Shown: positions 16,634 through 25,406, counted from the stretch's first letter. The stretch: DNA of 45,046 bases from Oscillospiraceae bacterium (GCA_017542425.1 JAFXXH010000003.1:1-45046); one strand, 5' to 3'. Translations and numbers: made by a program. The notes: generated from the letters alone by a model not told the origin.

Positions 16634-18166
16634 ATGCGCAAGACGAGATTGTTGGAGATCCTGGACCGCCGCGAGACCGCCCTGGCCGCGCTGCTGTTGC
16701 TCCTGGGCTGCGCGCTGCGGCTGGCGCTGCTGGGGCAGCTCCCCCTGGGGCTGAACCAGGACGAGGCCAGCGCGGGCTACGAGGCCTGGGCCATCCTGCG
16801 CTACGGCATGGACCGCTGCGGCAACGCAAACCCCGTGCTGCTCACCGCCTGGGGTAGCGGCCAGAACGCGCTGATGAGCTACCTGGCCATGCCGGGGGTG
16901 GCCATCTTCGGCCTGAACGCGTTCACCACCCGTCTGCCCAACGCCCTGAGCGGCTGCCTGACGCTGTTCGTCTTCTGGCGTCTGGCCCGCCTGACCCGTG
17001 GGCCGCGTTTCGGCCTCACGGCGCTGCTGGTGCTGGCCCTCAACCCCTGGCACATCATGCTCTCCCGCTGGGGGCTGGAGAGCAATCTGCTGCCCTTCTT
17101 CCTGCTCACCGGGATCTGGTGCCTGGTCCTGGCCCGGGAGCGGCCCTGGGCCCTGGTGGGGGCGGGGGCCGGCTTTGGCCTGGCGCTCTACGCCTACGGC
17201 ACCGCCTTTTTCTTCCTGCCGCCCTTCCTGCTCCTGACGCTGCTGCGGCTCCGGCACTCTCTGCGCCTGGGGCCGGGCCTCTGCGCCCTGGGGCTGTTCG
17301 GTCTGCTGGCCCTGCCCATCGCCGGGGCGCAGCTCATCAGCGCGGCGGGCCTGCATACGGTGGAGGTCCTGGGCTTCACCCTGCCCAGACTGACCGAGGG
17401 CCGCCAGGCAGCCACCAGCGTCTTCGGCGGGGGCGGCCTGGCTCTGGCGGCGGCGAACCTCCGGGACTTCGGGCGGCTTCTCTGGACCCAGAGCGATGGC
17501 CTGATCTGGAACGCCCTGCCCATCTGGCAGGGGGGACTTCTGTACTTCTTCGGCCTGCCCGCCGCCCTGGCGGGGCTGGTGGCCTCCATCCTCCAGCGCC
17601 GGGACCGGACGCGGGAGGCCCATCTGCGGGACGCGGTCTACTGCGGCTTGCTCTGCGCGGCCCTCATCAGCGGCAACATCAACCGGCTGAATATGCTCTG
17701 GCTCCCGCTGGTCTATTTTTCCGCCGTCGGGCTGCATCTGCTCCTGTCCCGCCTGGGGGACTGGGCGGCCATACCCGTGGCGGGGCTGCTGGCCTGCTGC
17801 CTGATTTTCTCCATCCATTATGTCCGGGCCTTCGGCAACGGGGGCAACGTGAACTTCTTCCCCGGCCTGGGGGAGGCCGTCCTCGCCGCCGAGGCGCGGG
17901 AGGAAAAGCCCATCTATATCACCTCCACCGTCAACCAGCCCTACATCTTCGCCCTCTTTTACGCCCAGGTGCCGCCGGACCGCTTCGCGGACACGGTGGA
18001 GTACCGGGATGAGAACGCCGCCTTCCGCCAGGTGGAGCGCTTCGCGGGCTACGAGTTCCGGGATCCGGAGGCCGCACGGGTGGGGATTTACTGGGGCGGC
18101 CAGGAGCGGGGGGAGGTGCTGGGGCGCTACGGCGTTTTCGCCCTCTGCGGCCCGGAGACGCCATGA
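16634..18166 (+). CDS. Membrane glycosyltransferase, GT39/ArnT-like family
   Basis: 510 aa with about 11 hydrophobic segments. After TM1, the first extracytoplasmic loop reads GLNQDEASAGYEAW with the acidic pair expected for GT-C enzymes (DE), then SYLAMP and TRLPNALSG, typical of the dolichyl-phosphate-mannose/ArnT superfamily. Such enzymes move a sugar from a polyprenyl-phosphate donor to a lipid, polymer or protein outside the membrane. Donor and acceptor are unknown. ATG 16634 has GGGAGG ten bases upstream. Its stop overlaps the start of the next gene (ATGA), so it is coupled to a membrane-anchored phosphoesterase. Confidence 0.82.
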   Translation: MRKTRLLEILDRRETALAALLLLLGCALRLALLGQLPLGLNQDEASAGYEAWAILRYGMDRCGNANPVLLTAWGSGQNALMSYLAMPGVAIFGLNAFTTRLPNALSGCLTLFVFWRLARLTRGPRFGLTALLVLALNPWHIMLSRWGLESNLLPFFLLTGIWCLVLARERPWALVGAGAGFGLALYAYGTAFFFLPPFLLLTLLRLRHSLRLGPGLCALGLFGLLALPIAGAQLISAAGLHTVEVLGFTLPRLTEGRQAATSVFGGGGLALAAANLRDFGRLLWTQSDGLIWNALPIWQGGLLYFFGLPAALAGLVASILQRRDRTREAHLRDAVYCGLLCAALISGNINRLNMLWLPLVYFSAVGLHLLLSRLGDWAAIPVAGLLACCLIFSIHYVRAFGNGGNVNFFPGLGEAVLAAEAREEKPIYITSTVNQPYIFALFYAQVPPDRFADTVEYRDENAAFRQVERFAGYEFRDPEAARVGIYWGGQERGEVLGRYGVFALCGPETP

Positions 18167-18987
18167 GGCCCCGGCGCAAGCACCGGATGCTGCGCTTTCT
18201 GGCGGGCTTGGCCCTGCTGCTGGGCCTGGCCGTGGCGGACAGCAACCTCCGGCTGGTGACGACGGAATACCGCCTGCGTTATCCGAATCTCCCGGCGGGC
18301 TTTGAGGGCTATCGCATCCTCCAGCTCAGCGACCTGCACGGGGCGGTCTTCGGAAAAGACAACGCCCGGCTGCTGGCGGCGGTACGAAAGATGCAGCCGG
18401 ACCTGATCGCCCTGACCGGGGACCTGGCGGACGAGTCCACGGACCTGGAGACGGTGGACGCCCTGCTGGGGGCGCTGGCGGAAATCGCGCCGGTCTACTA
18501 TGTCAGCGGCAACCACGAATGGGCCGCCCGGCGGCTGCGCAGCCTGATCCCCATGCTGGAGCGGCACGGCGTCCGCTATCTGCGCAACGAGTGGATGTAT
18601 TTGGAACAAAATGGGGACAGCATCGTCCTGTTGGGCGTGGAGGACCCCTGCGGTCCGGCGGATATGCCGAAACCGGACGCGGTGGCCGCCGCAGCCCCGG
18701 AGGGCTTCCGGCTCATGTTGGCCCACCGCAACGACCTGGCGGAGCAATACCCGGAGCTGCCCGTGGACCTGCTGCTGGTGGGCCACGCCCACGGCGGCGT
18801 CTGGCGCATCCCCGGCGTCGGCGGTCTGCTGGACCACCGTTATCGCCTCTTCCCCAACGACGCGGAGGGCGTGATCTCCGCCGGGCGCATGAACATGGTG
18901 GTCTCCCGTGGCCTGGGCAACATCGGCCTCTCCTTCCGGCTGCTGAACAACCCGGAGCTGGTGCTGGTGACGCTGCACCGGGCGTGA
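18163..18987 (+). CDS. Membrane-anchored calcineurin-like metallophosphoesterase (YkuE/LpxG type)
   Basis: 274 aa. One N-terminal hydrophobic anchor (about 9-26), then a metallophosphoesterase domain with all metal motifs: DLH (Asp57, His59), GDLAD (Asp87), GNHE (117-119) and GHAHGG. Size and anchor match YkuE-like phosphoesterases, which act on lipid or prenyl phosphates and diphosphates at the outer membrane leaflet. Translational coupling to a GT39-like enzyme suggests recycling or trimming of its lipid carrier; this is inference. It is followed by a repeat-filled spacer. Confidence 0.87.
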   Translation: MRPRRKHRMLRFLAGLALLLGLAVADSNLRLVTTEYRLRYPNLPAGFEGYRILQLSDLHGAVFGKDNARLLAAVRKMQPDLIALTGDLADESTDLETVDALLGALAEIAPVYYVSGNHEWAARRLRSLIPMLERHGVRYLRNEWMYLEQNGDSIVLLGVEDPCGPADMPKPDAVAAAAPEGFRLMLAHRNDLAEQYPELPVDLLLVGHAHGGVWRIPGVGGLLDHRYRLFPNDAEGVISAGRMNMVVSRGLGNIGLSFRLLNNPELVLVTLHRA

Positions 18988-19002
18988 GCCGATGCTGCCT
19001 AT

Positions 19003-19031
19003 GTAGGGCGCGCCGGGTCGGCGCGCCCTAC
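19003..19031. repeat. Perfect 12-bp palindromic hairpin of the GTAGGG family
   Basis: GTAGGGCGCGCC and GGCGCGCCCTAC pair perfectly across GGGTC. Both ends carry the GTAGGG/CCCTAC box. It lies 16 nt after the phosphoesterase stop; no U-tract is present, so termination is doubtful. Confidence 0.6.
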
Positions 19032-19042
19032 AACGTGGATAA

Positions 19043-19120
19043 TGCGAATTCGCCGGACGTTTCTGCTTGTCTTTGGTGCTGCCGCGGGGACTGGCCACGG
19101 GTTGGACGCCGTTCCCTATA
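19043..19120 (-). repeat. TGTAGGG/GGCGAATCCGCA module, minus orientation
   Basis: Starts TGCGAATTCGCC, passes GGTGCTGC and ends CCCTATA, the module read backwards. The stem part (ACGGGTTGGACGCCGT) is less regular than in other copies. With the copy at 19343 it flanks the 196-bp structured element. Confidence 0.6.
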
Positions 19121-19137
19121 GAGCGACCTCACCCATT

Positions 19138-19333
19138 CCCTCCCCCAGCGGGGGAGGGTGCCGCCCACAAGGGCGGCAGGAGAGGGAGAACGTGGCGGGA
19201 CCGCCATGTGGAAATGACCGCAGCCGTGGGGGTATGCAACGATTTAATCGTCTGCAAGCGGTCAGGTTCTCCCTCTTCCGTCATCCGCCTCGCGGGGGAT
19301 CGGCGGATGCCACCTTCCCCCGCTGGGGGAAGG
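19138..19333 (+). repeat. 196-bp structured element, copy 1
   Basis: Bounded by two hairpins, CCCTCCCCC-AGC-GGGGGAGGG (19138-19158) and CCTTCCCCC-GCT-GGGGGAAGG (19313-19333). Inside are TGCCGCCC/GGGCGGCA, an outer long stem GAGAAC/GTTCTC, GACCGC/GCGGTC, a central ACGATT/AATCGT hairpin, and GCATCCGCCGATC/GGCGGATG. It has no ORF. A second copy, about 90% identical and inverted, lies at 35417-35611. It looks like a non-autonomous mobile element or a structured RNA; it encodes no transposase. Confidence 0.7.
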
Positions 19334-19342
19334 AAGGGGGGC

Positions 19343-19419
19343 TGCGAATTCGCCGGACGTGGCGGCATGTCTTCGGTGCTGTTGCGGAACCGGCGACGGG
19401 TTGAACGACGTTCCCTACA
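19343..19419 (-). repeat. TGTAGGG/GGCGAATCCGCA module, minus orientation
   Basis: TGCGAATTCGCCGGACGT at the left, GGTGCTGTTGCGG in the middle and CCCTACA at the right. It aligns with the module at 19043-19120 on the other side of the structured element, in the same orientation. Confidence 0.6.
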
Positions 19420-19474
19420 AAGCGACGCTTCCGTCATGGCGCCGCTGCTGTGTGTCGATGGGGACTGTGAATGC

Positions 19475-19521
19475 AAAACAACAGGAGGGCCGTCCTTAAA
19501 ACGGGAACGCCCCTCCTGTTG
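19475..19521 (-). terminator. Terminator of recQ
   Basis: The 11-bp stem CAACAGGAGGG/CCCTCCTGTTG (19479-19489, 19511-19521), read on the minus strand, is followed by TTTTGC. It lies about 50 nt beyond the recQ stop. Confidence 0.65.
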
Positions 19522-19569
19522 CTTTGCACCTTTCGTGTGCGGTTCTGCGGCCTAAATGTCATGTTCAAC

Positions 19570-22134
19570 TCATGCTTCGTCCACTTCCCCCAGCTTCTCC
19601 AACACCCAGCGCTGCGCCGGTTCGGTGAGCGTGACCATGGAAAAACTGGTCCCATCGTCGCCGGAGCACTCCGTCACGCGGATGCCTTCGGCCTCTCCGG
19701 CGGGGCTGGGGCGGCGGATCAGGTCGTCCGTGTCGGAAAGGGCCTCGGTCAGCAGACCCTGCGCCAGCAGCCAGTTGGAGAGCTGCCGCCCGCTCAGGCT
19801 GCCCGGCTGCGTCTCGTCTTTCTGTTCGGTCAGCTTCCGGGCAAAGGAGGTGATGGAGATGCCCTCCGGCGCACAGGAGACCCGCTCCAGCTGGTCGGGG
19901 CGCAGGCGGAGCATGGGCTGTGCTATCTCTTTGCGCTGCCGCATCACGCCCGTCATACCGCGCAGATAGCGCGTGACGGGCTGAGAACGCAGTTTTTTCA
20001 CGCTCTTTTCCAGGTATTGCCCGACCCGCGCCGGGCTGACGCCCTGTGCTTTGCCGAGTTCCTCCAGGCTTTTCCCCTCCCGATAATACGCCAGAAGGAT
20101 ATCCCGCTGGAGCGCGCCGTCGGCAAACTGTTCTTCCAACGCCTGGGAGAGCCGCTCCGCCGCGTCTGCGGGCAGGGGCGTGGAGCCGTCGAAGATGTCC
20201 CGGAACAGATTGCCCGGATAGGCGGCGGGGTTCGGTTTCCAGGTGAGAGGCTGCTGCGGCCTGCTCTCCCGTTTCGTCCACTCCGCCCGTACCACCTCCA
20301 GCACCGCCTGGCCGTAGGTCTCCAGCTTCTTTTCGCCGATGCCGGGAACCGTCCGCAGTTCCTCCAGGGTCCTGGGCCGGCGCGCAGCGATTCCATGCAG
20401 CATACTGTCGTGAAAGATCACATAGGCCGGGACCCCCGCCTGATGCGCCAGTTCCGTGCGCAGGGCGCGGAGGGCCTGGAACAGCGCCGGGTCCTCCGCC
20501 GCGTCCACCGGGGCAGCGGCGCTTTTTTGCGCGGCGGGCCGCGCCTTTTTCTGCTCCACACGATGCCGCCAGACCACCGGCTCGCCGCGAAACAGCACCC
20601 CGTCGGCTTTGGCCGTGGTCACCAGCGCCTCATAGTCCGGGCTGGACCGGGTCAGGTAGCCCGAGCGCTGCAAGGCCTCGATCATGCCCCGCAAGTGCAT
20701 TCGGTCCGTTCCCTTCATCAGGCCATAGGTGGGCAGCAATGGATAGCCCTGTTCCAGGATGCGCTTGTCCCGGCTGCCCAGCAGGATACGGGCCAGCATG
20801 ACCGGCCCCAGGCCGAAGCGGTTTTGCCGCTCCACCCGGCGGGCGCAGGAGAGGATCATCTGCGCGGCGCGGGTGATCTCTTCCTCCACCAGCTCCCCGT
20901 CCTCCGTCTCCGGCTTGCAGTTCCCGCAGTTTGGACAGCGTGACGGAGCATCCTCCCCAAAGTAACGCAGCAGCGCGGCGCGATAGCAGTCCCCGGATTT
21001 GCAGTAGTCTACCATTTGCTGCAAGCGCCTCCGGTCCCGCTCCAGCAGCGTCTGACGCAGGGGCTCCGGAACCTGGTCCCGGTCGCCGCTGTTTTCAATC
21101 AGAAAGCGGGCGGTCCGCTCGTCGCCGGGGGAGTAGAGCAGGATGCAGTCCGCGTCCGCGCCGTCCCGCCCAGCCCGTCCGGCCTCCTGGTAGTAGCTCT
21201 CGATGTTCTTCGGCATGTTGTAGTGGATCACAAAGCTGACGTTGGATTTGTCGATGCCCATGCCGAAGGCGTTGGTGGCCACCATCACCGTGGCCCGGTC
21301 GTAGGCGAAGTCCTCCTGATTGGCCCGGCGTTCCGCGTCCGCCAGCCCCGCGTGGTAGCGGGTGGCGGCAAACCCGGCCCCGGTCAGCGCCGCGCAGACC
21401 TGTTCCACGGTTTTCCGCGTGGCGCAGTAGACGATGCCGCTTTTGTCCCGTCTGCCGTCCAGATAGTCCCGAAGCCAGTCCAGCTTGCCCTTCTCCCGGC
21501 GCACGTCAAAAAACAGATTGGGCCGGTCAAAGCCCGTCACCACCCGGTAGGGCTCCCGCAGCTCCAGCAGTTGCACCACGTCCTGTCCCACCGCCTGTGT
21601 GGCCGTGGCGGTGAAGGCAGCCAGCGTGGGCCGCCGGGAGAGGGAGCGGACGAAGGGCGGGATGTCCAGATAGCTGGGCCGGAAATCCTGGCCCCACTGG
21701 GAGACACAGTGGGCCTCGTCCACGGACAGAAGGGAGATGTCCCGGTCTTCCGCAAAGCGCAGGAAGCCGTCGGTCAGCAGCCGCTCCGGGGCCACATACA
21801 TGAGCTTGTAAGCCCCCAGGGATGCGCGCCGCAGCACCTCCCGTTGCTGCGCCGGCGTCAGAGAGGAGTTGAGATAGGCCGCAGGGACGCCGGACTCTTT
21901 CAGCGCCGCCACCTGGTCCTTCATCAGCGAGATCAGGGGCGAGACCACCAGCGTAATCCCCGGCAGCAGCAGGGCGGGCAGCTGATAGCAGACGGATTTT
22001 CCCGCCCCGGTGGGCATGACCCCAAAGGCGTCATGCCCGGACAAAATCGCCTCCACCAGCCCCTCCTGTCCGGGGCGGAAGGCCTCGTGTCCGAACACCT
22101 GTTTGAGCGTATCCAAAACCGCAGCGCGCTCCAT
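19570..22134 (-). CDS. recQ: RecQ-family ATP-dependent DNA helicase
   Basis: 854 aa, larger than E. coli RecQ (~610). Unwinds DNA 3'-5' in repair and fork restart. Helicase domain 1 carries Walker A PTGAGKS (about 41-47) and the DEAH-type box SVDEAHC. Domain 2 has ATNAFGMGIDKSNV and EAGRAGRDG. The RQC zinc site is visible as the Cys of GDCYRAALLRYF plus CPNCGNC. An HRDC domain lies near 590-670 (TVPGIGEKKLETYG). The C-terminal ~180 residues add a helix-turn-helix region (EGKSLEELGKAQGVS) as in longer Firmicutes RecQ. ATG 22134 is chosen for GAGGAGGAACAGAAC upstream. It lies 180 nt downstream of acpP with a repeat between them, so cotranscription is uncertain. Confidence 0.93.
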   Translation of the reverse strand: MERAAVLDTLKQVFGHEAFRPGQEGLVEAILSGHDAFGVMPTGAGKSVCYQLPALLLPGITLVVSPLISLMKDQVAALKESGVPAAYLNSSLTPAQQREVLRRASLGAYKLMYVAPERLLTDGFLRFAEDRDISLLSVDEAHCVSQWGQDFRPSYLDIPPFVRSLSRRPTLAAFTATATQAVGQDVVQLLELREPYRVVTGFDRPNLFFDVRREKGKLDWLRDYLDGRRDKSGIVYCATRKTVEQVCAALTGAGFAATRYHAGLADAERRANQEDFAYDRATVMVATNAFGMGIDKSNVSFVIHYNMPKNIESYYQEAGRAGRDGADADCILLYSPGDERTARFLIENSGDRDQVPEPLRQTLLERDRRRLQQMVDYCKSGDCYRAALLRYFGEDAPSRCPNCGNCKPETEDGELVEEEITRAAQMILSCARRVERQNRFGLGPVMLARILLGSRDKRILEQGYPLLPTYGLMKGTDRMHLRGMIEALQRSGYLTRSSPDYEALVTTAKADGVLFRGEPVVWRHRVEQKKARPAAQKSAAAPVDAAEDPALFQALRALRTELAHQAGVPAYVIFHDSMLHGIAARRPRTLEELRTVPGIGEKKLETYGQAVLEVVRAEWTKRESRPQQPLTWKPNPAAYPGNLFRDIFDGSTPLPADAAERLSQALEEQFADGALQRDILLAYYREGKSLEELGKAQGVSPARVGQYLEKSVKKLRSQPVTRYLRGMTGVMRQRKEIAQPMLRLRPDQLERVSCAPEGISITSFARKLTEQKDETQPGSLSGRQLSNWLLAQGLLTEALSDTDDLIRRPSPAGEAEGIRVTECSGDDGTSFSMVTLTEPAQRWVLEKLGEVDEA

Positions 22135-22170
22135 GTTCTGTTCCTCCTCTGCTTGCCGTGCGTGGCTATC

Positions 22171-22237
22171 ATCTGCGGAAGGGGCAAGCCCCTTCCCTAC
22201 ATCATGTGAAAAGCACGTCGCGGCCCGCCACATGATG
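22171..22237 (-). repeat. GTAGGG-family hairpin plus adjoining inverted repeat
   Basis: Read on the minus strand: GTAGGGAAGGGGC-TT-GCCCCTTCCGCA (22200-22174), the module head with a 9-bp stem. It adjoins CATCATGTG (22200-22208) paired with CACATGATG (22229-22237). It fills the acpP-recQ spacer. The module tail is missing. Confidence 0.55.
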
Positions 22238-22313
22238 CAGGAAGAGGACTTGCCCCTCCGTTTGCCCGCGCCTCTTTCCCGGTCGGAGCCGGGCAAGAAG
22301 GGTGGGCAGAGTC

Positions 22314-22541
22314 TTACAGCTTGCTCTCGATATAGGCGACGATCTCGCCCACGGTCAGACGCTCGCGCACTTCCTCGTCCAGGAAGACGATGTTGAACTC
22401 ATCCTCCAGGGTGGTGACCATCTCCACCACGTCCAGGGAATCCGCGCCCAGGTCGTGGATGATGTGGGTCTTGGGGCTGATGTCGGCGGGGTCGATGCCC
22501 AGCTGGTCGGCCAGCAGTTCGCAGAGCTTGTCGTATACCAT
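22314..22541 (-). CDS. acpP: Acyl carrier protein
   Basis: 75 aa, acidic. It carries growing acyl chains in type II fatty acid synthesis on a phosphopantetheine arm attached to Ser in the motif GADSLDVVE (Ser about residue 35). Length and the DxFNIVFLDEE-like helix III region fit AcpP. No fab gene is adjacent; it follows khpB by 32 nt and is probably read from the rpmH-yidC operon, an unusual place. ATG 22541 has AAAGGA at about 9 nt. A dedicated carrier for another pathway cannot be fully excluded. Confidence 0.9.
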   Translation of the reverse strand: MVYDKLCELLADQLGIDPADISPKTHIIHDLGADSLDVVEMVTTLEDEFNIVFLDEEVRERLTVGEIVAYIESKL

Positions 22542-22573
22542 TGCTCTCTTTCCTTTCTGAATGTGAATGTCCC

Positions 22574-23443
22574 TCAGGCCCACTCGCGGCTCTGGGGTTT
22601 GTTGCCCGTGGGGTTGGCGGCGGCGCGGTCGTAGCTGACCACCACCCGGCGGTTGGGCTCCACGCCGATGCTGGAGGTGGAGACGCCCTCATAGTTCTGC
22701 AGGGCGGTGTGGATGACGTGGCGCTCGTAGCTGTTCATGGGCTCCAGCGCCATGCTGCGCTTGTATTTGATGGCCTTGGCGGCCATCTTCTCCGCCAGAT
22801 GCACCAGGGACTCCTCCCGCTTGCTGCGGTAGTTCTCCGCGTCCACGTTGATGTGCATCCGCCGGTCGCTGCCCCGGTTGACGGAGTAGTTCACCAGATG
22901 CTGAATGGCGTCCAGGGTCTCGCCCCGGCGGCCGATCACCGCGCCCATGCCGCTGCCGCTGAGCTCCACGTTCAGGCCGCCGCCGGGACGCTCGGTGAAG
23001 ATCAGCTCCGCCTCCACGCCCATCAGCTCCAGAAGGCCCTGGAGATAGCGCTCCACCCGCTCCTTCTGGCCGCCCTCGGCGGGGGCTTCTACGGCCTTGG
23101 CTTCGGGCTTCGCCTTGGACTCCTGCCTGGTCTGGGGCTCCTGTTTGGCCTGGGGCTTGGCCGGGGCCTCTTTCGCCTCTTTCTTCCCCTGGCGCTCGCG
23201 CTTTCTGGGCTGCTCCGGCTTTTTCGCCGGGGCGGGGGCCGCTTCCTGCACGGGAGCGGGGGCCTCCGGGACTTCATAGGTCAGCCGCACCTTGGCGGGG
23301 CTGCTGCCAATGCCGAGAAAGCCGGATTTGGCCCGCTCTAAAATTTCTACGGAGACATCGTCCCGGTTCAGGCCCAGCTGGCTCAGACCGGCGGCAATGG
23401 CCTCGTCCTCGGTCTTGCCGCTGACATCAAGATAGTTCGTCAT
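22574..23443 (-). CDS. khpB: RNA-binding protein KhpB (Jag)
   Basis: 289 aa. The Jag N-terminal domain (residues 3-52; KSGFLGIGSSPAKV is typical) is followed by a long Lys/Pro/Ala/Glu-rich linker (about 58-140). A KH domain follows (VIGRRGETLDAIQHLVNY), then a C-terminal R3H domain with RHVIH. KhpB binds RNA with KhpA and affects cell elongation and division in Firmicutes. ATG 23443 is chosen because residues MTNYLDVSG match the family start and AAGGAAG precedes it. It lies 19 nt after yidC, its usual neighbour. The linker is longer than in Bacillus but common in high-GC Clostridia. Confidence 0.93.
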   Translation of the reverse strand: MTNYLDVSGKTEDEAIAAGLSQLGLNRDDVSVEILERAKSGFLGIGSSPAKVRLTYEVPEAPAPVQEAAPAPAKKPEQPRKRERQGKKEAKEAPAKPQAKQEPQTRQESKAKPEAKAVEAPAEGGQKERVERYLQGLLELMGVEAELIFTERPGGGLNVELSGSGMGAVIGRRGETLDAIQHLVNYSVNRGSDRRMHINVDAENYRSKREESLVHLAEKMAAKAIKYKRSMALEPMNSYERHVIHTALQNYEGVSTSSIGVEPNRRVVVSYDRAAANPTGNKPQSREWA

Positions 23444-23462
23444 GCTGCTTTTCTTCCTTCTC

Positions 23463-24761
23463 TCAGGTTTCGTCCGCGTCGGACGCTTCGGTTTCGCCTT
23501 CGTCGGGGGCGCTGTAGGGATCAAATTCTTCCTCTTCCGCCTCCACAAACGGCGCGGTCCGGGGGGCGGGGGCCTGGACGGGAGCGGCGGGGGAGAGGGC
23601 ATCCTCGGTCTGCTCGGCCTCGGCGCTCACGCCGCTGCCCTGGAAGCGGTCGGGGTCATAGGCCCGGCCCCGGGCGTAGCGGCGCGTCCCCACCTGGCTG
23701 GGCGGGACGTCTTTCGGCTTGGCCCCCTTGGCCTGTTTGGCCTGTTCCTCCCGCGCTGCGGCGGCCTTTTGCCGGGCCACCTGCTTTTTGCGGCTGGTGT
23801 TTTCGTTTTCGCGGGTCTGGCCCTCGGCCCGGAGGCGCTCGGTCTCGGCGCGCTTGCGCTCATACTCCGCCTCCCGGGCGCGGAAGCGGGCGTTGCGCTC
23901 GGCCTGTTCGGCCTCCAGCTTTTTGCCATAGAAGCGGTTCAGGATGATCTCCTGCACCAGCGCCAGCAGGCTGGTGAAGATCCAGTAGACGCCCATGGAG
24001 GCGGGCATGGAGAAGCCGATCCAGAGGGAGATCAGGGGCATGATGAAGTTCATGCTCTTCATCTGCTGCTGGCCCTGCTGGGCGGCGGGGTTCATGGCCG
24101 TGCTGACCTTCATCTGCAAATAGCTGAGTCCGGCGGAAACCAGGGGGATCAGGAACAGCCCGAAGGCCGCCCAGGTGACGCCGTTGGTCCAGAAGGTGAC
24201 GGACGGGGTCTCGGCCAGGTTCAGGCCCAGGAACTGATAGTTGATGGGCACCAGTTTGTCGCTGAGGCCGGAGAAGTCGGCGAAGTGCCGGGTGATAAAT
24301 TCGCTCTCCTGGAGCTGGAGGTACGCGCCGTTGCCGCTCAGGTCGAAGCCCAGTTCCGCCAGCTTGCTGTAGATTGCGCCGCCCTCGCCGACCAGCTCCT
24401 GGGCCACGCCCATCATGGTGGTCAGGGGGAAGCGGATGGCGCGCCAGAGGGCCAGCAGGATGGGGTAGGGGAGCAGGCTCCAGAGGCAGCCGGACATGGG
24501 GTTGACGTGCTCTTCTCTGTAGAGCTTGCTGGTCTCCTGCTGGAGCCGCTGCGGGTTGCCCTCGTGGCGCTTTTTCAGCGCCTCCACCTGGGGGTTGAGG
24601 GCGGCCATGCGCATCATGCTCTTCTTGCTCTTCATCTGGAAGGGCAGCAGGATCAGCTTGACCACCAGCGCGAACAGGAAAATGGCGACGCCGTAGTTCT
24701 GCACCAGGTTGTACAGCCACAGCAGCAGCATTCCAAACGGCTTGGCGATGACATCAAACAT
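23463..24761 (-). CDS. yidC: Membrane protein insertase YidC/OxaA
   Basis: 432 aa. It inserts proteins into the plasma membrane with or without Sec. The 60KD_IMP core is visible: first TM hairpin around residues 5-45, cytoplasmic helical hairpin with MKSKKSMMRMAALNPQ and LYREEHVNPMSGCLW, and later TMs to about 290. It lacks the lipobox of Bacillus SpoIIIJ and the large periplasmic domain of Gram-negative YidC. The TM1 region has Lys (VVKLILLP) where an Arg is often found. Residues 300-432 form a highly charged tail ending in an acidic stretch, longer than usual, which could contact the ribosome. ATG 24761 has AGGAG at 8 nt. Order rnpA-yidD-yidC-khpB is standard. Confidence 0.95.
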   Translation of the reverse strand: MFDVIAKPFGMLLLWLYNLVQNYGVAIFLFALVVKLILLPFQMKSKKSMMRMAALNPQVEALKKRHEGNPQRLQQETSKLYREEHVNPMSGCLWSLLPYPILLALWRAIRFPLTTMMGVAQELVGEGGAIYSKLAELGFDLSGNGAYLQLQESEFITRHFADFSGLSDKLVPINYQFLGLNLAETPSVTFWTNGVTWAAFGLFLIPLVSAGLSYLQMKVSTAMNPAAQQGQQQMKSMNFIMPLISLWIGFSMPASMGVYWIFTSLLALVQEIILNRFYGKKLEAEQAERNARFRAREAEYERKRAETERLRAEGQTRENENTSRKKQVARQKAAAAREEQAKQAKGAKPKDVPPSQVGTRRYARGRAYDPDRFQGSGVSAEAEQTEDALSPAAPVQAPAPRTAPFVEAEEEEFDPYSAPDEGETEASDADET

Positions 24762-24787
24762 AAAGGTACTCCTGTCGTTTCTTCGGA

Positions 24788-25009
24788 TTATGGAACGGGG
24801 TCATAGAACTCGTGTTCCCCCCGGTGGAAGGGGTGGCAGCGGGCGAAGCGCCGGAGCGCCAGCCAGCCGCCCTTGGCCGCGCCGTATCGTTCCAGCGCCT
24901 CCAGCGCATACTGGGAGCAGCTGGGGAGATAGCGGCAGCAGGGGGGACGCAGGGGGGAGATCTGGTTGCGGTAGAATCGGACCAGGGCGATCAGCAGACG
25001 TTTCATCAT
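24788..25009 (-). CDS. yidD: Membrane protein insertion efficiency factor YidD
   Basis: 73 aa. The family core is plain: [10 protein letters not shown], then [16 protein letters not shown] with conserved Cys, and RCHPFH at the end. YidD helps YidC-dependent insertion at the membrane. ATG 25009 overlaps the rnpA stop (ATGATGA), and GGAGG lies 11 nt upstream. The next codon (25006) is also ATG. Another start at 25027 is less likely. Confidence 0.93.
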   Translation of the reverse strand: MMKRLLIALVRFYRNQISPLRPPCCRYLPSCSQYALEALERYGAAKGGWLALRRFARCHPFHRGEHEFYDPVP

Positions 25010-25353
25010 GGCGTTCCCGGCCTCCATACGCCCAGGCGCTTGCAGGCGTCCAGCATGGCGCGCTCCAACTGGCGGTACTGAGCGCCGACGGCGCGGCCCC
25101 GGGCCACGACGACCAGCTCCGCCCCGGGCACGAACTCCGCCTCGTGGAGACGGTAGATCTCCCGCAGACGGCGGCGGACGCGATTGCGCACCACGGCCTT
25201 GCCCAGCTTGTTGCTGACGGTGAAGCCCACCCGCCGCGTCTCGCGCCGGGCCAGGCGGGCGTAGACCACCAGGAACGGGGTCACGGCGCTTTTGCCCCGG
25301 GCGTAGAGGCGGCGGAACTCATAATTTTTTTTCAGGGTATCCGTGAACAGCAT
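25006..25353 (-). CDS. rnpA: Ribonuclease P protein component
   Basis: 115 aa, basic. Protein subunit of RNase P, which trims the 5' leader of tRNA precursors. The RNR box is visible as [18 protein letters not shown] (residues ~48-65), and the N-terminus has [14 protein letters not shown] as in the family. A GAGGGGGGG Shine-Dalgarno precedes ATG 25353. It overlaps yidD by 4 nt and is 134 nt after rpmH, with a hairpin between. Confidence 0.96.
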   Translation of the reverse strand: MLFTDTLKKNYEFRRLYARGKSAVTPFLVVYARLARRETRRVGFTVSNKLGKAVVRNRVRRRLREIYRLHEAEFVPGAELVVVARGRAVGAQYRQLERAMLDACKRLGVWRPGTP

Positions 25354-25406
25354 GGCGCGATCCCCCCCCTCGGTGTGGCTGCGGTCCTGCCGCGAATGCG
25401 CAAATA

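Noticed and set aside
19003..19031. Intrinsic terminator after the phosphoesterase gene
   Set aside because: A strong stem but no T-run on either strand, and it belongs to the GTAGGG repeat family.
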